A DNA stretch of 37,103 bases from HLUCCA09 sp038757905 (GTDB lineage: Bacteria; Pseudomonadota; Alphaproteobacteria; Rhodobacterales; Rhodobacteraceae). The stretch is taken from the NCBI GenBank assembly GCA_038757905.1, contig JBCDGG010000031.1, forward strand, positions 1 to 37,103, given 5' to 3'. The first letter of the stretch is position 1, and each line of letters starts with the position of its first letter. The notes under the pieces are model-generated. The model was not told the origin of the DNA and made no database searches. It saw nothing but the letters and a program-made list of their open reading frames with translations. The translations under genes were made by a program, and so were the position numbers. Shown one piece after another: positions 1 to 8,429 of the stretch.

Positions 1-1048
1 GTTCGACGCCAGCCTGTCCTGCGGCGGCCAGTGCGTAGAGGTAGAGCCGCCCCCCGGACACCGCCTTGGCGCCGACGGACAGCGCCTTGAGGACGTGCGT
101 ACCGCGCTGGACGCCGCCTTCGCACACCACGTCCAGACGGTCGCCGACCGCATCCACGATCTCGGCAAGCTGGTCGAACGGGCTGCGGGACCCGTCCAGT
201 TGCCGCCCGCCATGGTTGGAGACCATGATGCCCGTGCATCCGATATCGACGGCGCGCTTGGCGTCTTCGACGCTCATGATGCCCTTCAGCGCGAACTGGC
301 CGTTCCACTGGGCGCAGAGCTTCTCTGCGTCTTTCCAGTTCATCGACTGATCGAGCATCGTCGAGAAGTAATTGCCGACCGACGTGGCGAGGTTCGTGCC
401 CTCCGACACGTGGCCCGAAAGATGCGGCATGTCGAACTTCTCCTTCGTCAGGAAGTTCCACGCCCACATCGGGTGCGTTGCGAAGCTGATGAGAGAGGAC
501 GGCGTCAGCTTCGGCGGCGACGTGAAGCCAGTCCGAAGGTCGCGTTCGCGGTTCCCGCCCGTGATCGTGTCGACGGTCAGGGCCATGACGTTGAAGTTCG
601 CCGCGCGTGCCCGTTCCAGCAAGGCGTCGTTCAGCCCCCGGTCCTTGTGGAAGTAGAACTGGAACATCTTCGGCCCCGGCGCGAGCTTCGCGATCTCCTC
701 CACCGTGACCGTCGCCAGGGAGGAGACGCCGAACATCGTGCCGTACTTCGTGGCGGCCTTCGCGACGGCGCGCTCGCCCTCGTGGTGAAACAGCCGCTGC
801 AGGGCGGTGGGGGCGCAGTAGACGGGCATGTCGAGCTTCTGGCCCATCACCTCCACGCTCATGTCGACCTCTTCCACACCTGCCAGCACATTGGGGACAA
901 GGTCGCAATCGCCGTAGGCCTCGGTGTTGCGCCGGTAGGTTTGCTCGTCGTCCGCCGCACCGTCGATGTAGTGGAAGATGGGGCCAGGAAGGCGTCGCTT
1001 CGCAAGGCGGCGAAAGTCTTGGAAGTTGTGGCAGGCGCTCAGTCCCAT
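1..1048 (-). CDS. FMN-dependent 2-hydroxy-acid dehydrogenase (L-lactate dehydrogenase-like), 3' end outside window
   Basis: Reading inward from ATG at 1048, 349 codons are open to the window edge, so the C-terminus is missing. The protein belongs to the lactate dehydrogenase/glycolate oxidase/flavocytochrome b2 family, which oxidises a 2-hydroxy acid to a 2-oxo acid with FMN. Visible family features are the N-terminal FHYIDGAADDE segment, the QFYFHKDR strand, the LTVDTITGGNRERDLR segment (FMN/substrate region), and the signature SNHGGRQLDGS with the active-site His and Arg. A GGAG ribosome site lies 7 bases before the ATG. The gene points away from the rest of the window, with a strong palindrome 37 bases upstream. 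L-lactate is the default substrate of the closest-looking relatives, but glycolate or another hydroxy acid is possible. Confidence 0.9.
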   Translation of the reverse strand, partial: MGLSACHNFQDFRRLAKRRLPGPIFHYIDGAADDEQTYRRNTEAYGDCDLVPNVLAGVEEVDMSVEVMGQKLDMPVYCAPTALQRLFHHEGERAVAKAATKYGTMFGVSSLATVTVEEIAKLAPGPKMFQFYFHKDRGLNDALLERARAANFNVMALTVDTITGGNRERDLRTGFTSPPKLTPSSLISFATHPMWAWNFLTKEKFDMPHLSGHVSEGTNLATSVGNYFSTMLDQSMNWKDAEKLCAQWNGQFALKGIMSVEDAKRAVDIGCTGIMVSNHGGRQLDGSRSPFDQLAEIVDAVGDRLDVVCEGGVQRGTHVLKALSVGAKAVSGGRLYLYALAAAGQAGVE

Positions 1049-1084
1049 GATGTGCTCCGGAGGCTGTGACGGTTCGAATGGGCG

Positions 1085-1111
1085 AAATTGGTAATATCAT
1101 ATTACCAATTT
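1085..1111. promoter_or_regulatory. 27-base palindrome, candidate GntR/FadR-type operator
   Basis: AAATTGGTAATAT (1085-1097) and its exact reverse complement (1099-1111) are separated by one base. The arms contain TTGGT and ACCAA, the half-sites of many FadR-subfamily GntR repressors such as LldR and PdhR, but the two half-sites are further apart than in the classical sites. It lies 37 bases upstream of the start codon of the 2-hydroxy-acid dehydrogenase, where a repressor would cover the promoter. The TAATAT inside the palindrome could itself be a -10 element. No regulator of this family is encoded in the window. Confidence 0.6.
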
Positions 1112-1370
1112 GAGCGCTTCTTGCATTTGCTCTGCCGCCTGTCAAGCGCGCCGGCCAACGTGCGCTGGTTTTTCTTGGTCGGACCCGCTCTGATCCGGCC
1201 GTGCTCTCACAGGTAGCGAGGCCTGCGCACACAGGCCCGGCGTCTCCGATGTGCCGCCGTGCCACAGGAATCAGTAGAACAGCCGACGGTCGCGCCATAC
1301 GGCCCGGCAGGATGCGCGCCCCGCGTTCCAGGGCATGCGGGTGCCGACCTTTCCCCGCGGACAGAGCGGT

Positions 1371-1384
1371 GGTGTCCGGACACC
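1371..1384. repeat. 14-base perfect palindrome
   Basis: GGTGTCCGGACACC is a perfect inverted repeat with no spacer. It shares the outer GGTG...CACC with the 20-base palindrome at 1591. It is not followed by a T-run, so it does not look like a terminator. Confidence 0.6.
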
Positions 1385-1590
1385 AAGCGTTGCGCTCCAC
1401 GGGTAGGAAGATCTTCGGCGCGCTTACCGAGGAGGAATACGCCGAGACCGGCTCAACCAGGACCGGCCGGACGGACGTGCCCGGCGAGGTCAAGGCGCAG
1501 GTCCTTGTGCCGCTTGAGATCAAGAGCCGGCGCGGTGACGAACTGTCCGACGGTCAGCAGCAGCTTGCTAGGACGGTGTGCGCCCCTCTC

Positions 1591-1610
1591 GGTGAATGCC
1601 GGCATTCACC
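1591..1610. repeat. 20-base perfect palindrome
   Basis: GGTGAATGCCGGCATTCACC is a perfect inverted repeat without spacer. No T-run follows on either strand, which argues against an intrinsic terminator. A dimeric-protein binding site or a remnant recombination site is possible. No neighbouring gene suggests which. Confidence 0.7.
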
Positions 1611-2040
1611 TGTCGGGCGGGGGGATCGGAGCGCTCCCATGCCGAACTTGCCCCAGGGTGCTTCCTTCCATCCCATCCAATGGATCGCACCATCAATCCG
1701 TCGGATCAAACATCTAACGAACGCAGCGCCAAGAGCCTGAAGATCGTCGCATGACCGGGGCGCTGCGGTGGCAGGTCACAGGAGTGAGTGGGGTCCAAGA
1801 CGATGGTGCGCTCGGGAAGGCCTACGAGCCTCCAGGTTAAGTGGCCATGGATGATCCCGTGTTGCACAAGGTCAGGTGGGTGCGGTGAGCGGTCGAGGGA
1901 GCGCGCCTTAGCGGCCCCGGACCAAGTGCCGTCCGGCTTGGAGTGTAGCGTCTCGCCGGGGCCTCCGTCGCGCGTGCAGCGCCGCCGGGCCGGTGTTCAG
2001 CCGTCGGAGCTGACCACCGGACCTGGAGCCGCATGCGTGG

Positions 2041-2634
2041 CTACGGGGCGCCGAGGTGGTGCAGGACGAACTCGCAGCGCTCGCGCACCGAGATCTTGGG
2101 CAGCTCAAGGGCCTCATGCCCGAGTGTTCGGAGGGCTTGAAGAAGGCGCCGGTGCTCGTCCACGGCGGCGCTGAACCCGTGCCGGCGTTCGGTGTCCTGG
2201 GCAAAGATCTTGGGCCAGGGCGGTGCTACGAACACACGCCGCGCGTAGGGGCGCCGCGGTCCCAGCATGTCCTCCAATGCGCGCCCGCCGGCGAACTGGA
2301 CCGCGACCGCAGCGTCGATCAGGCCGCGATCGAAGAACACCGGGCCCTCGGTGCGCTCCGCCTCGGCAAGATCCGCCGTCGCCAATGCAAACGCCCGCTC
2401 CGCGAAGGCGCGCAGGTCGACCCACGGCAGAGCGGTCCCGCCGGAGCCCAACTCCTCGGACACGATACGGCGGCCGGGCTCTGGGACAGTGGCGAAGCCG
2501 CGCGCCGCCAGCTCCGCGAGGAGAGAGGATTTTCCACCGCCGGAACACCCCGTCAGAAGGATGAACCTGCTGTGGAAGCCGCGGCTCTCCGTCGGATCGG
2601 CGCGCATTGGATTTGGTCCGCTGGGGTCGGTCAT
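2041..2634 (-). CDS. Small AAA-type P-loop ATPase/kinase-like protein
   Basis: 197 residues. A Walker A loop GCSGGGKSS sits at about residues 29-37, directly after a hydrophobic strand (FILLTG). A likely Walker B/switch region, GPVFFDRGLIDAA, lies near residue 97, with basic lid-like segments (RRPYARRVF and ERRHGF) after it. The layout matches the AAA_28 type of predicted ATPases, which resemble nucleoside or nicotinamide-riboside kinases; the substrate is unknown. The first ATG (2634) has no close ribosome site. An internal ATG at residue 10 would also keep the whole domain. The gene stands alone, about 350 bases downstream of the ABC ATPase gene on the same strand, and is flanked on both sides by non-coding sequence, so a role in the catabolic island is not supported. 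Confidence 0.8.
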   Translation of the reverse strand: MTDPSGPNPMRADPTESRGFHSRFILLTGCSGGGKSSLLAELAARGFATVPEPGRRIVSEELGSGGTALPWVDLRAFAERAFALATADLAEAERTEGPVFFDRGLIDAAVAVQFAGGRALEDMLGPRRPYARRVFVAPPWPKIFAQDTERRHGFSAAVDEHRRLLQALRTLGHEALELPKISVRERCEFVLHHLGAP

Positions 2635-2982
2635 GGGTCACAAGTGGCGCAGGAGCCTCCGGGAGCTTTGCTGGCGGATCGGCGCGCCCATGGCAACGCG
2701 CTCGCCTCTTGCCGGAGAGAGCTTAGTAGGGCCGGGGTCGATGAGGTGGCAAGCCGCACGCGTGCGCCGGCCTTGGCGCAAGACCGTCAGAACCCGCCGC
2801 GCATGCTTGCCGACACCGGGCGTTGGCACGACGCGAGAAGGGCTCGAACGCGGATGGCCCGGCCTCTCTGCCGGACTTCAACGGCCGCGCCTGTCGCAAG
2901 ACCCGCGTCGGCCGGTCGGAGCACGAACGTTCGGGGCTCAGCGGGAGCACCGATGGCTCGCAGGAGACAAGAAGCCCGCACC
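2635..2982. other. Intergenic stretch without a recognised gene
   Basis: About 350 bases between the ABC ATPase stop and the small P-loop ATPase. The open frames here are short and Arg/Ala rich, with no domain or ribosome site. I see no clear intrinsic terminator for the transporter operon. Confidence 0.5.
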
Positions 2983-4512
2983 TCAGGCTGCCGCGTCCGG
3001 AGGGCCGGGCCGAATGCCGGAGATGGCCTGGATGAGGTTGTCTTCGGTGACCTCTGCGGCCGTGAACTCCCGGATCAGTTCGCCGTGGTACATGGCGATG
3101 ATCCGATCCGAGACATGCAGGACCTCCGGCATCTCGGACGAGATCACCATCACGGCATAGCCCTGATCGGCAAGCGCGCGGATCAGTTTGTGGATCTCGG
3201 ATTTGGAGCCGACGTCGATGCCGCGGGTCGGCTCGTCGACGATGAGCACATCGGGATGCATCGACAGCCATTTGCCGATCACGATCTTCTGCTGGTTGCC
3301 GCCCGAGAGGTTGCCGACCAGTTGCCGCCAACCCGGCGTGCGGATGTCCAGCCTGTCGCGATACTGGTCGAAGATCGCGATCTCCGCCCCATCGGACACG
3401 AAGGGACCGGCGGTGAGATCGTCCACCTGTGGCAGGGTCATGTTGTCCCGGCAGTTCATGCCGAGGACAAGGCCCTGCCCCTTGCGGTCCTCCGGCACGA
3501 GGCTGATGCCGTGGGCGATGGCGTCCGCCGGGGAGTGGATGCGCACCGGTTGCCCTGCCAGCAGGATCTGGCCGCCGGACGGTTCTCGCAGGCCAAAGAG
3601 CGCCTCGGCAATCTCGGTCCGGCCCGCGCCCACGAGACCGTAGAAGCCCACAACTTCGCCGCGCCGGATCTGGAAGGACACATCGCGAAACAACGCGCCG
3701 CAGCACAGCTGCCGCGTTTCAAGCGCCACCTCCCCCGGTGCGGAGCGCGCCTCATTGCGGCTGAGGTCGAGCTTGCGCCCGATCATCGCCTGCGTGACCG
3801 CGTCCTCATCCGTCTCGGCCGTGACCAGCGTGCCGCGATACTGGCCGTCGCGCAGCACGGTGATCCGGTCGGTGATGCGAAAGATCTCCTCCATCCGGTG
3901 CGAAATGTAGATGATGCCAACCCCGTGCGCCTTCAGATCCGCGATCACCTCGAACAGCACGGTCTTTTCGGCGTCGGTGAGCGATGCCGTCGGTTCGTCG
4001 AAGATGACCGCTTTGGCCTCGTGCGTCAGCGCGCGGGCGATTTCCACCATCTGCTGGTTGGCAATCGACAACGTCCCGACCCTGGTCCGCGCATTGAAGC
4101 CGACCTTCAGCCGGGTCAGAATTGTGTCGGTCCGGTTGTAGAGCGTCGTCCAGTCCACCCGGCCGAAGCTCTTGCGCGGCAGCGCGCCGAGATAGACGTT
4201 CTCGGCCACTGAAAGCTCGGCGGCGAGGCTCAGCTCCTGGTGGATGAACACCACGCCGTTCTGCTTTGCCTCTAGCGGGCTTGTCATGCGCACGGGCTGC
4301 TCCCCCAGGAAGATGCGGCCCTCGTTGGGCTGGTAGATCCCGCCCAGCACCTTCATCAGCGTCGACTTTCCCGCGCCGTTCTCTCCCATCAGGGCGTGCA
4401 CCTCGCCGGGCCGCACATCGAACGACACGCCGTCGAGCGCGCGCACGCCGGGAAACGCCTTGACGATGCTCTCCAGCCGGAGCGCGGGCACGGCTTGATC
4501 GGGGGCCGTCAT
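2983..4512 (-). CDS. Ribose/galactose-type sugar ABC transporter ATPase (two nucleotide-binding domains)
   Basis: 509 residues, the normal length for the RbsA/MglA/XylG family that energises import of sugars and related small polar compounds. The first nucleotide-binding domain has Walker A GENGAGKST, the family's modified signature LSIANQQMVEIARAL and Walker B VIFDEPTASL. The second has the degenerate Walker A GLVGAGRTE typical of this family, signature LSGGNQQK and Walker B LIVDEPTRGID. The start codon overlaps the stop of the upstream permease gene by four bases (ATGA), so the two are translationally coupled. It is the last gene of the transporter unit. The specificity cannot be deduced from the ATPase. 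Confidence 0.96.
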   Translation of the reverse strand: MTAPDQAVPALRLESIVKAFPGVRALDGVSFDVRPGEVHALMGENGAGKSTLMKVLGGIYQPNEGRIFLGEQPVRMTSPLEAKQNGVVFIHQELSLAAELSVAENVYLGALPRKSFGRVDWTTLYNRTDTILTRLKVGFNARTRVGTLSIANQQMVEIARALTHEAKAVIFDEPTASLTDAEKTVLFEVIADLKAHGVGIIYISHRMEEIFRITDRITVLRDGQYRGTLVTAETDEDAVTQAMIGRKLDLSRNEARSAPGEVALETRQLCCGALFRDVSFQIRRGEVVGFYGLVGAGRTEIAEALFGLREPSGGQILLAGQPVRIHSPADAIAHGISLVPEDRKGQGLVLGMNCRDNMTLPQVDDLTAGPFVSDGAEIAIFDQYRDRLDIRTPGWRQLVGNLSGGNQQKIVIGKWLSMHPDVLIVDEPTRGIDVGSKSEIHKLIRALADQGYAVMVISSEMPEVLHVSDRIIAMYHGELIREFTAAEVTEDNLIQAISGIRPGPPDAAA

Positions 4513-5510
4513 ATCCTAAGCGTCTCCTTGCCGCGCTGGTTCAACTGCCGGTCGAGGAAAAGAACCGCGATCAGGATGACGCCGATCACGAGGTTCACCG
4601 TTTCGGTATCCGCGCCGATATGATTGAGGCCCCGGCGCAGGATCTGGATGGCCAGCACGCCGCCGAGAGTCCCGACGATCGAGCCGGCCCCACCGGTCAG
4701 CTTGGTGCCGCCCAGCACGACCGCCGTGATCACCCACAGCTCGTAGAGCATCCCGTCATTGGGGTTCACCGACCCGCTCTCGGCATAGAAGACCACCGCG
4801 GACAGAGCCGCGAGAAACCCGATGATCATGAAGTTGACCATCATATGCGGGCCGACCCGGATGCCTGCGTTCACCGCCGCTTCGCGGTTGTCGCCGATGG
4901 CGTAGGCGGTTCTGCCGTGGATCGTGCGCGTCATCAGAAACCACATGGCAGCGGTCACCATCAGAAGCGCCCAGGTGGCGGTGTGCAGGCCCAGAACCTG
5001 CGCCTCGGCAAGATCGACGAGCGTCCAGTTGAGGTGGCTCGTGGGCTGCTCGCCGTTGTACATGAAGACAAGCCCGCGGAACCCGAGCATCGCCCCGAGC
5101 GTCACGATGAATGCGTCGACGCCGGTCTTCCATACGAGCAGCCCATTGATCGTGCCGAGGACGATCCCGGTCAGCAGCGCGAGCAGGATCGAGACCGGGA
5201 TCACCAGATCGCCCAGACCGGCGAAGAGGCCCCAACTCATGCTGTCGAGCAGCACAATGGCAGCGAGTGCGAAGGTCGCGCCCACGCTGAGGTCGATGTT
5301 GCCGTTCACCATGACGAGCGTCATCCCCATGGCGATGATTCCGATGGGGGCCGACTGCTTGAGCAGGAGCAGCATGTTGTCCCAGTCCATGAACGCCTTG
5401 TCGGAGATCGACAGAAACTCCCCCGCGACGGAGAAGAAGACCAGTTCGAGCACGATGAAGGCCCAGATTGCGCCGCTCTTGAGGAAAGTGGACAGGGTGC
5501 CCGGTGCCAT
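4509..5510 (-). CDS. Ribose-type ABC transporter permease (second)
   Basis: 333 residues of the RbsC/BPD_transp_2 family, with about eight to ten hydrophobic segments. Family marks are GMTLVMVNGNIDLSVGA (about residues 62-78), the loop NREAAVNAGI, and VITAVVLGGTKLTGGAGS near the C-terminus. A strong GAGGAG ribosome site precedes the ATG. It begins 12 bases after the first permease gene and overlaps the ATPase gene by four bases. With the other permease it should form a heterodimeric inner-membrane channel. Some RbsC-type systems use a homodimer, so the two different permeases are a useful mark for finding the orthologous transporter. Confidence 0.95.
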   Translation of the reverse strand: MAPGTLSTFLKSGAIWAFIVLELVFFSVAGEFLSISDKAFMDWDNMLLLLKQSAPIGIIAMGMTLVMVNGNIDLSVGATFALAAIVLLDSMSWGLFAGLGDLVIPVSILLALLTGIVLGTINGLLVWKTGVDAFIVTLGAMLGFRGLVFMYNGEQPTSHLNWTLVDLAEAQVLGLHTATWALLMVTAAMWFLMTRTIHGRTAYAIGDNREAAVNAGIRVGPHMMVNFMIIGFLAALSAVVFYAESGSVNPNDGMLYELWVITAVVLGGTKLTGGAGSIVGTLGGVLAIQILRRGLNHIGADTETVNLVIGVILIAVLFLDRQLNQRGKETLRI

Positions 5511-5522
5511 CTGCGCTCCTCC

Positions 5523-6554
5523 TCAGGCGATGGGCGATAGCAGACGGCCGCGCTTAGCGGCAATGTCCAGCCAGACCGCGAGAATGATGATCACCCAGGT
5601 CACCACGTATTGGACGTAGAATTGCAGGCCCACGAGCAGCAGACCGTTCTGGATGAAGCCCAGGATTAGCACGCCGATTACCGTCTTGAATATCGTGCCC
5701 GAACCGCCGAGGAGCGAGGCGCCCCCGAGGATCACGGCGGCCAGCACTTCCAGTTCCAGCCCCTGTCCGACGGTGTTCTGGCTGCCCAGCGAGCGCGACG
5801 CCTGCATCAGGCCGGCCGTGGCCACGCAGAGGGCCGAGATCAGATAGCAGGTGAACACCGTGCGCGCCCGGCGGATGCCGGAAAAGGTCGCTGCGGTGCC
5901 GTTCCCTCCGACAGCATAGACCTTTCGCCCGAACGGCGTTTTCGCGAGGAGGATGCCGAGCAGGGCGGCCAGCCCGGCAAACAGCAGGATCGGCACGGGA
6001 AGGCCCAGCGCCGTACCCTGACCGAAGACGGAGAACCACGTGCCGTCCTTGTCGGCGATGTCCATGTTCTGGCCGCCCGAATAGGTCAGCGTCAGCCCGT
6101 GAATGGCCGACAGCATGCCCAGGGTGACGATCAGCGAGTTGAGGCGCAGATACCCCACCAGGAACCCGATGAGCGCGCCGAGCGCCAGCGTCAGGGCGAA
6201 CATGGCCGGAATCGCAAGGGCCGGGCCGATCTTGTCGTGCAGATCGAGCACAACGATCGTGGAAAACGACATCATCGAGCCGACCGACAGGTCGAGGTTG
6301 CCGCTGATCACCACGAAGGTCACGCCCAGCGCCATGACGCCCAGGATCGCCGAGGACCGGATCACCCCCATCACGTTGTCGGGGCTGATGAAGCGTTCGT
6401 TGGCCAGCGTGAAGCCGATCATGAAGATCGCGAAGGCGATCAGAATCCCCTGCTTGGCCAGCAACGCGCCGATCCGCTGCACGGTCATGGCCGAGGGGCC
6501 GTCCCCTCGCTGGCCGGGCTCTGCCGTGGCTTTGCGCCCTGTCAGATCGGTCAT
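5523..6554 (-). CDS. Ribose-type ABC transporter permease (first)
   Basis: 343 residues of the same RbsC-like family as its downstream neighbour but clearly diverged from it. It has a hydrophilic N-terminal tail of about 25 residues, then multiple membrane segments. Motifs are GVTFVVISGNLDLSVGS (about residues 77-93), the cytoplasmic loop GRKVYAVGGNGTAA, and EVLAAVILGGASLLGGSG. A GGGAGGAG ribosome site lies just before the ATG. The gene starts 25 bases after the SDR stop codon, so it is cotranscribed with that enzyme gene. Confidence 0.95.
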   Translation of the reverse strand: MTDLTGRKATAEPGQRGDGPSAMTVQRIGALLAKQGILIAFAIFMIGFTLANERFISPDNVMGVIRSSAILGVMALGVTFVVISGNLDLSVGSMMSFSTIVVLDLHDKIGPALAIPAMFALTLALGALIGFLVGYLRLNSLIVTLGMLSAIHGLTLTYSGGQNMDIADKDGTWFSVFGQGTALGLPVPILLFAGLAALLGILLAKTPFGRKVYAVGGNGTAATFSGIRRARTVFTCYLISALCVATAGLMQASRSLGSQNTVGQGLELEVLAAVILGGASLLGGSGTIFKTVIGVLILGFIQNGLLLVGLQFYVQYVVTWVIIILAVWLDIAAKRGRLLSPIA

Positions 6555-6579
6555 GGTCTCCTCCCGGCCGCCTGTCCCG

Positions 6580-7404
6580 TCACACCAGCGTCATGCCCCC
6601 GTCGATCATAACGATCTGGCCCGTCATGTAGTCGCTGTCCTTCGAGGCCAGGAACGTGGTGGTTCCGGTGATGTCGCCCGGACTGGCAACGCGGCCTTTC
6701 AGGATCTCCGACGAGAACTCTTCCATCGCCTGTCCGGGCCGTTCGGCGGCGCCGATCGCCATCAGGTCGCGGTCCACCTCCTCCCACATCTCGGTGGCCA
6801 CGACCCCCGGCGCGAAGCCCGTTACCGTGATTGCGTGCTTGGCAAGATCGCGTGCGCCGGATTGCGTCAGCGACACCACCGCAGACTTCGATGCGCAATA
6901 GGGCGCGACGTTGTCGTATCCCTGCCGGCTGGCAATGGACGCGGTGTTGACGATCTTGCCGGCGATCCCGTCCGGGCCGGGGCACTGTGCGATCATCTGG
7001 CGCGCCGCCTCCTGCATGCCGATCAGACAGCCGAGCCCGTTCACCCCCATGATGAAGGACCAGTTGTCTTCGGTGACATCCAGAAAGTTCATCGGTTTGT
7101 TGACACCCGCATTGTTGAACTTGACGTCGAGCCGCCCGTAGCGCGCGACCACTTCGGCGATCATGGTGCGGACCTGCGCCCTCTCGCGCACATCGACCTG
7201 ATACCCCATGGCACTGCCACGGGTGCCGTTCAACCGGGCGTTGGCGTTCGCCGCCACCTGTAAAACCTGGTCTCCGTTCAGGTCGGCAAAGCAAACCCGC
7301 GCCCCTTCCTCAAGCAGCGTCTCACCGATGGCGCGCCCGATCCCGCGGGCCGCGCCGGTTACGATGCAGACGCGTCCCGCGACGCGCCCGTTCTGCTGGA
7401 CCAT
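6580..7404 (-). CDS. Short-chain dehydrogenase/reductase (SDR), inside the transporter operon
   Basis: 274 residues of a classical SDR. The N-terminal nucleotide site is TGAARGIG, followed by an acidic residue after the second strand (FADLN), which favours NAD. The NNAG motif is present (FNNAGVNKP), as are the catalytic Ser in NTASIAS and the Tyr/Lys pair in PYCASKS, and the C-terminal GQIVMIDGG. The open frame extends far upstream, but that part is the shadow of the binding-protein gene; ATG at 7404 gives the normal N-terminus. The enzyme probably oxidises a hydroxyl of the imported compound. It closely resembles the SDR at 10470 (both share NKP, a downstream MGVN, ARQMIAQ and DSDYMTGQ), so the two may be diverged duplicates. 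Confidence 0.92.
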   Translation of the reverse strand: MVQQNGRVAGRVCIVTGAARGIGRAIGETLLEEGARVCFADLNGDQVLQVAANANARLNGTRGSAMGYQVDVRERAQVRTMIAEVVARYGRLDVKFNNAGVNKPMNFLDVTEDNWSFIMGVNGLGCLIGMQEAARQMIAQCPGPDGIAGKIVNTASIASRQGYDNVAPYCASKSAVVSLTQSGARDLAKHAITVTGFAPGVVATEMWEEVDRDLMAIGAAERPGQAMEEFSSEILKGRVASPGDITGTTTFLASKDSDYMTGQIVMIDGGMTLV

Positions 7405-7429
7405 GCCGTGTTCCCGAAGACAACCTGTC

Positions 7430-7466
7430 AAAAAAAAGCCGGGGCCGCGCAGGGTCACGCGGCCCC
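7430..7466 (-). terminator. Strong intrinsic terminator between binding-protein and SDR genes
   Basis: On the minus strand a 9-base-pair GC-only stem (7458-7466 with 7441-7449) with an 8-base loop is followed, after three bases, by eight T residues (7437-7430). It begins about 10 bases after the binding-protein stop and ends 26 bases before the SDR start codon. This placement inside an ABC operon usually serves to make more binding protein than membrane components. Confidence 0.9.
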
Positions 7467-7475
7467 CAGGGAGGA

Positions 7476-8429
7476 TCAGAAGACGGGCTTGGTGAAGTCG
7501 CCCATGTTGTCTTGTGTGATCTTTGGGGTGTCGAAGTAGTACAGGAACGGCACCTCCCTGCCTTCCAGCACGTCGATCGCCGTCTTGAGCGCCGCTTCGG
7601 CGTCGTCGACGGGCGACTGGTAGATCGAGCCCCAGTAATCGCCCGCGCCCATTGCCTCGTAGCCCACGGCGAAGTTGGTGGCGCCGACAAAGATGATGCC
7701 ATCGCGGCCAGCGGCCTTGGCGGCGTTGAGCGCCCCGACGCCCATATTGTCGTCGCCGGAGTAAACGCCGTCGATGTCGTCGTACTTGACGAGGAACGCC
7801 TCCATCACCTGCTGCGATTTCTCGCGGTTCCAGTCCCCGGGCTGGGTTTCCATCAAGGTCACGTTCGGGCAGACCTCCGGCAGGCGATCCTCGAACCCTT
7901 TGGCGCGCTCGATCGCGGTGGTGTAGCCGGGCTGGCCGGAGATCTGCACGATCTGAGCTTCGTCCTGGATCCCCATCGCCGTGAACTTCTCGCACATGAT
8001 CTCGGCCGAGCGTGCGCCCTGGGTGATGTTGTCGGGTCCGGAGAACGACGCGACGAAATCGAAGCCCGGCTCGGCTATGTTGGAGTTGGTGACGATGACC
8101 GGGATCCCCGCCTGATGCGCCTTGCGGACCGCAGGGATCACCGCCTCGCCGTTGGTGGGCCAGATGATGATCGCGTCCACCTCCTGCTGGATCAGGTCTT
8201 CCACCTGGGCGATCTGGCGCGCGACATCGCCACCTGCGTCGAGCACGACGGCGTCGACCGCGGCGTTCCCTTCGGCGGCGGCGATGAACGCCTTCTCATA
8301 GGTCGTCTGATAGCTGTCGACGCCCACATTGTTCTGGGTGATGCCGATCTTGTAGGCATCGGCCGAGGCGGTGCCGGCAAGCGCAAGGCCCGCGGCGGTG
8401 GTTGCGGCAAGGATGCTGCGCGTTCTCAT
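7476..8429 (-). CDS. Periplasmic sugar-type substrate-binding protein of the ABC transporter
   Basis: 317 residues from ATG at 8429, which follows a strong GGGAGGAAA ribosome site; the open frame upstream of this has no signal sequence. The N-terminus is a typical Sec signal peptide (basic MRTR, hydrophobic core, ASA-D cleavage site near residue 23). The mature part is a type I periplasmic binding fold of the RbsB group (Peripla_BP_4): KIGITQNNVG, a DAGGDVARQIAQVEDLIQQ segment, then VDAIIIWPTNGEAVIPAVRKA. The C-terminal half has GVYSGDDNMGVGALNAAKAAG, the hinge-side motif seen in ribose/xylose-type binders. It captures the substrate for the two permeases and ATPase downstream. The ligand cannot be named from sequence alone. 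Confidence 0.95.
   Translation of the reverse strand: MRTRSILAATTAAGLALAGTASADAYKIGITQNNVGVDSYQTTYEKAFIAAAEGNAAVDAVVLDAGGDVARQIAQVEDLIQQEVDAIIIWPTNGEAVIPAVRKAHQAGIPVIVTNSNIAEPGFDFVASFSGPDNITQGARSAEIMCEKFTAMGIQDEAQIVQISGQPGYTTAIERAKGFEDRLPEVCPNVTLMETQPGDWNREKSQQVMEAFLVKYDDIDGVYSGDDNMGVGALNAAKAAGRDGIIFVGATNFAVGYEAMGAGDYWGSIYQSPVDDAEAALKTAIDVLEGREVPFLYYFDTPKITQDNMGDFTKPVF

Larger units (their letters stand above)
1112..2040. other. Gene-poor stretch, no convincing coding region
   Basis: About 930 bases with only overlapping open frames of biased composition (Arg, Pro and Ala rich) and no recognisable domain or good ribosome site. One plus-strand frame (about 1400-1580) has a more protein-like stretch (KIFGALTEEEYAE and following residues) and could be a remnant of a lost gene. 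Two perfect palindromes occur here and are listed separately. The region resembles a decayed or rearranged junction between the hydroxy-acid gene and the ABC-transporter island. Confidence 0.5.

Noticed and set aside
1201..1740. Plus-strand open frame of 179 codons
   Set aside because: It has no ribosome site, no domain, biased Arg/Pro/Ala composition and overlapping open frames of equal length. Only a short part looks protein-like, so it is treated as at most a remnant.
2056..4212. Plus-strand open frame of 718 codons
   Set aside because: It is antisense to the P-loop ATPase and the ABC ATPase, both of which have clear motifs. Its composition is that of a GC-rich antisense shadow.
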